Source: Terribacillus saccharophilus (GTDB lineage Bacteria; Bacillota; Bacilli; Bacillales; Amphibacillaceae). From it: a DNA stretch of 64,000 nt. Position numbers and translations under genes: made by a program. The first letter of the stretch is position 1. Each line of letters opens with the position of its first letter. The notes beneath the pieces were generated by a model that was not told the origin of the DNA, made no database searches, and saw only the letters and a list, made by a program, of their open reading frames with translations. The DNA is taken from contig FOCD01000001.1 in assembly GCA_900110015.1 (NCBI GenBank), forward strand, positions 248,001 through 312,000. The letters are read 5' to 3'. Shown here piece after piece: positions 61,662-64,000 of this stretch.

Positions 61662-61889
61662 ATGAATAAAAGACAGCAGCAGTTGATTGACAAGATTGCA
61701 GATTACCGTCGTTTTGCATTGGCGCTTCTGATTCTTGGCAGTTATTTATACATTGGATCAATAATAAATGTTTATTTAACACCTTCAGATAAAGCAGATA
61801 TTCTATTTGCCATGACTGGCGGATGCGTTATTACAAGCGTACTTATTTGGTTCGCGATAGAACGATGGAAAAAACAATTAGAAAGCTAA
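61662..61889 (+). CDS. yrhC: YrhC-family small membrane protein
   Basis: 75 residues with two membrane helices (about 19-37 and 47-66) and the family start DKIADYRRFALALLILGSYL. YrhC follows mtnN in B. subtilis, within the methionine-to-cysteine operon mtnN-yrhA-yrhB region; the cysteine synthase-like genes are not next to it here. Function unknown. Confidence 0.85.
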   Translation: MNKRQQQLIDKIADYRRFALALLILGSYLYIGSIINVYLTPSDKADILFAMTGGCVITSVLIWFAIERWKKQLES

Positions 61890-61917
61890 AACTCCGGTAT
61901 AAAACCGGAGTTTTTTT
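61888..61917. terminator. Terminator between yrhC and the convergent 41-residue gene
   Basis: AAACTCCGGT pairs perfectly with ACCGGAGTTT, followed by T-run. Confidence 0.9.
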
Positions 61918-62041
61918 AATCCCATATATTCTCCCAAGCATAAGCTCCACCTACAAATAGCAGGACGAGGAAGGCAGCAATAAGCACGCCGGTGCTGGTT
62001 CGCTGCTGATAGTGACTTGATGACTGGCTGTTTGCATACAT
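61916..62041 (-). CDS. 41-residue single-pass membrane protein
   Basis: A short complete gene: AAGGAGGT lies seven bases before the ATG (complement of 62039-62041), and the stop is within the convergent terminator. The product has a polar Ser/Gln-rich head (MYANSQSSSHYQQRTST), one hydrophobic helix (GVLIAAFLVLLFVGGAYA) and the short tail WENIWD. I do not recognise it. Location beside sigK makes a sporulation role possible, but nothing proves it. Confidence 0.7.
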   Translation of the reverse strand: MYANSQSSSHYQQRTSTGVLIAAFLVLLFVGGAYAWENIWD

Positions 62042-62093
62042 ATTGGTAACCTCCTTCTTTAAAGCGAATTATTTGATAGTCAATGTTATGCTC

Positions 62094-62792
62094 TTACGTA
62101 CGATGCTGACGATAATATTCATGGAAGATTTTCATCAACGCGCGCTTTTCAATACGTGAAACATAACTGCGGGAAATATTTAATTTTTTCGCAATTTCAC
62201 GCTGTGTCATATCTTCTTCATTATTAAGTCCATAACGGCTGATGATTACTTCCTTTTCACGTCCGTCCAAGATGTCGATGTATTCCTTTATTTTTTCCAC
62301 TTCCATATTCAACTGGATATATTCAATGATATCTTCATTCTCTGCTTGAAGAATGTCAATGAGACTGATTTCGTTTCCTTCCTTATCTTGACCAATAGGA
62401 TCATGAAGGGAAATATCTTTTTTGGTTTTCTTTAGGGCTCTCAGATGCATGAGTATTTCATTTTCGATACACCTAGCTGCGTATGTAGCGAGTTTTGTGC
62501 CTTTATCACTCGAGTAGCTTTCGATTCCTTTAATTAGCCCGATTGTACCAATGGAAATAAGATCCTCCGCATCTTCGCCAGTATTTTCGAATTTCTTTAC
62601 GATGTGAGCAACCAGACGCAAGTTATGTTCGATTAACTTATTACGGCTCGTTTCGTCCCCCTGCTGCATTCTTTCAATATGCAATGCTTCTTCCTCGGGA
62701 GGGAGAGGCTGAGGGAATGCATGATTCTTTACATAGGAAACGAAAAACATTGCTTCCTTTACTAGAAGTCCGATAGCACCAATAATACTCAT
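62094..62792 (-). CDS. sigK: Late mother-cell sigma factor K (pro-sigma-K)
   Basis: Directs late mother-cell transcription, including coat genes. The 232-residue precursor is made from one uninterrupted gene. The hydrophobic propeptide ([19 protein letters not shown]) ends just before [10 protein letters not shown], so SpoIVFB would cut near residue 19-20. Region 2 ([36 protein letters not shown]) and region 4 with the HTH ([20 protein letters not shown]) are complete. ATG 62792 has AGGAGGTGC upstream; an upstream in-frame ATG is not supported. Confidence 0.96.
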   Translation of the reverse strand: MSIIGAIGLLVKEAMFFVSYVKNHAFPQPLPPEEEALHIERMQQGDETSRNKLIEHNLRLVAHIVKKFENTGEDAEDLISIGTIGLIKGIESYSSDKGTKLATYAARCIENEILMHLRALKKTKKDISLHDPIGQDKEGNEISLIDILQAENEDIIEYIQLNMEVEKIKEYIDILDGREKEVIISRYGLNNEEDMTQREIAKKLNISRSYVSRIEKRALMKIFHEYYRQHRT

Positions 62793-62883
62793 TTCATTGC
62801 ACCTCCTGTACACTCTCAAAGATTGCCTATACACTCACTTTATGTGAAGGAGTCTCTGAACGTGTCTGTCCAGGTGAAAAAGA

Positions 62884-62915
62884 AAAAGTGAATGCCTGAT
62901 GGCATTCACTTTGAT
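62884..62915 (-). terminator. Terminator of the mrp operon, overlapping the mrpG stop
   Basis: On the minus strand AAAGTGAATGCC pairs with GGCATTCACTTT around ATCA, followed by TTTCTTTTTC. The mrpG stop codon is inside the stem. Confidence 0.87.
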
Positions 62916-63298
62916 TTTTGTTGTTGTTTTTGTCTTCGTTTTTCTTTATCTATTGCTTCTTGGTATTGGTCCTTCAATGTTCCATATGGCTTTGCTCCAC
63001 GAAGATGTGCTGCTCTGGATATAAGATGACTGGCAACAGGGGCAGTGAGCATGATGAACAGAACACCAAGTATCAGTTTCCCGCTTATGATTCCATATTC
63101 GGTGTAATGGAAGATACATGCTCCGATGAGTATGCTCGCAACACCTAACGTAGATCCTTTACTTGCTGCGTGAAGTCTTGTATAAATATCTGGGAAACGC
63201 AAAACACCGACTGAAGCGGTAAACATACTAAAAGTACCGCCAAGCAAAAATATGATAACTAAAATATCAAGGATGATATCAATCGTCTTCTGTATCAA
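62906..63298 (-). CDS. mrpG: Na+/H+ antiporter subunit G
   Basis: Small hydrophobic subunit (130 residues, three helices) of the multi-subunit Mrp antiporter, with FRLHAASKGSTLGVASILIG-like core (seen here as IYTRLHAASKGSTLGVASIL). The basic Gln/Lys-rich tail is longer than usual. TTG start overlaps mrpF by 20 bases. Mrp expels Na+ and keeps cytoplasmic pH at alkaline or saline conditions. Confidence 0.94.
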   Translation of the reverse strand: MIQKTIDIILDILVIIFLLGGTFSMFTASVGVLRFPDIYTRLHAASKGSTLGVASILIGACIFHYTEYGIISGKLILGVLFIMLTAPVASHLISRAAHLRGAKPYGTLKDQYQEAIDKEKRRQKQQQKSK

Positions 63299-63590
63299 TC
63301 AAATCACCCTTTTCTAAGTAAATTGCAATCGCAACTGTTCCAATGAACAAAAGGATACCTATCAGCAAAACAATATCGTTGAAGTTAGGGGTGATCAGGA
63401 TGATGGCGAGCAATGCAGCAAATGCCATAATATTTATTCCGATAGCATCTAGTGCAACGGCTCTGTCAGCATTGGACGGACCTTTCATCACTCGTATGAT
63501 CAGTAAGAGGATGGAGACACTCAGCGCAATCAGACAGATAATGGATATCATCTGAATGATTTCTGCAAAGTTATCCTGCAGTGCACTCAT
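63279..63590 (-). CDS. mrpF: Na+/H+ antiporter subunit F
   Basis: 103-residue subunit with three helices and the family motif KGPSNADRAVALDAIG near residue 36. ATG start overlaps mrpE by four bases; the tail EKGDLIDTEDD overlaps mrpG. The order E-F-G with overlaps is the standard Mrp operon end. Confidence 0.95.
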   Translation of the reverse strand: MSALQDNFAEIIQMISIICLIALSVSILLLIIRVMKGPSNADRAVALDAIGINIMAFAALLAIILITPNFNDIVLLIGILLFIGTVAIAIYLEKGDLIDTEDD

Positions 63591-64000
63591 CTCGTCACCT
63601 CCATAATATGTTTTTCAAAGCTATCCTTGATGGAGTGAACAGCGTCTTTCATATCAATAATATCCATAGCATGGATATACATTTCCTTTTTATCAGGAGA
63701 GATTGCCAGGGTGACTGTCCCTGGGGTCAGCGTGATCAAGACGGCCAATAGTGTTATTTCCCAATCTGTTTCTAACTCTGTTTCCATTGTAAAAATGCCG
63801 GGATTAATATCCAGTCGTTTGGCATAGACAAGCTTTGTAATTTCAAGGTTGGAAAGGATAAGCTCTTTAATGAAAATTACAAGCAAGGACAGAATCTTAT
63901 ACACCCTTCTCAAATAAAATGGCCCCTTCAGGAAGCGGCGCAGCAGGAATAACAGAACGATACCTACAATATATCCTGTTACAAATCCGGAAATGCTGTA
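63587..64000 (-). CDS. mrpE: Na+/H+ antiporter subunit E (5' end beyond window)
   Basis: The frame is open to the window edge: the first visible residues are YSISGFVTGYIVGIVLLFLL, followed by RRFLKGPFYLRRVYK, which fits the second helix and loop of MrpE, so the start lies outside. Later conserved parts are IFIKELILSNLEITKLV, DINPGIF and the signature DWEITLLAVLITLTPGT. At least 137 residues are in the window of roughly 160 expected. Confidence 0.94.
   Translation of the reverse strand, partial: YSISGFVTGYIVGIVLLFLLRRFLKGPFYLRRVYKILSLLVIFIKELILSNLEITKLVYAKRLDINPGIFTMETELETDWEITLLAVLITLTPGTVTLAISPDKKEMYIHAMDIIDMKDAVHSIKDSFEKHIMEVTR

Noticed and set aside
62795-62883. SpoIIID and sigma-E sites before sigK
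   Set aside because: GGACAG and a CATA-type -10 can be found, but matches are too short to call without a position-weight search.

Overview
The window is a chromosomal stretch of an endospore-forming, low-GC Gram-positive bacterium of the family Bacillaceae; I cannot name the genus from sequence alone. The gene order closely follows the Bacillus subtilis segment that runs comC, spoIIB, radC, mreBCD, minCD, spoIVFAB, rplU, rpmA, spo0B, obg, pheBA, safA, bofC, ruvAB, queA, tgt, secDF, recJ, apt, relA, hisS, aspS, cymR, mnmA, recD2, alaS, mltG, udk, greA, mtnN. Almost every gene is vertically inherited core. I saw no phage, insertion sequence, CRISPR array, tRNA or rRNA gene.

Region 1-5700 is a type IV pilus locus: pilT (cut by the window edge) and pilC, then a second unit with a prepilin, the prepilin peptidase (comC/pilD), pilM, pilN and pilO, closed by a strong terminator. 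The second unit is preceded by a leader RNA at 2323-2405 whose conserved core and pairing pattern match a class II cyclic-di-GMP riboswitch. This is the most notable finding: it links a second messenger to pilin expression. A perfect hairpin just after the pilin gene probably sets a high pilin to assembly-protein ratio.

Region 5778-22950 carries division, shape and sporulation genes: spoIIB, radC, mreBCD, minCD, an inserted pair (TRIC-type channel and a methyltransferase), spoIVFA-spoIVFB, an RNase E/G family gene, the L21 leader RNA with rplU-prp-rpmA, spo0B-obg, pheB-pheA, safA with an eight-copy Met/Gly/Gln-rich repeat, and bofC. Region 23067-39190 holds DNA repair (ruvAB, recJ), queuosine tRNA modification (queA, tgt), Sec translocation (yajC, secDF), spoVB, comN, apt, the stringent-response gene relA, and dtd.

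Region 39270-55473 holds two T-box-controlled tRNA synthetase units (hisS-aspS and alaS), a 6S RNA gene after aspS, an RsfA-like regulator and rarA on the minus strand, cymR with a cysteine desulfurase and mnmA (sulfur handling and tRNA thiolation), a TPR protein, recD2 and an AI-2E-type permease. Region 55541-61889 holds ireB-ruvX-yrzB, mltG, trmR, udk, greA, yrrS, mtnN and yrhC. The end of the window is on the minus strand: a 41-residue membrane protein, an uninterrupted sigK, and mrpE-mrpF-mrpG of a Na+/H+ antiporter, with mrpE running off the edge. SigK and its processing machinery (SpoIVFB, SpoIVFA, BofC) all lie in this window.
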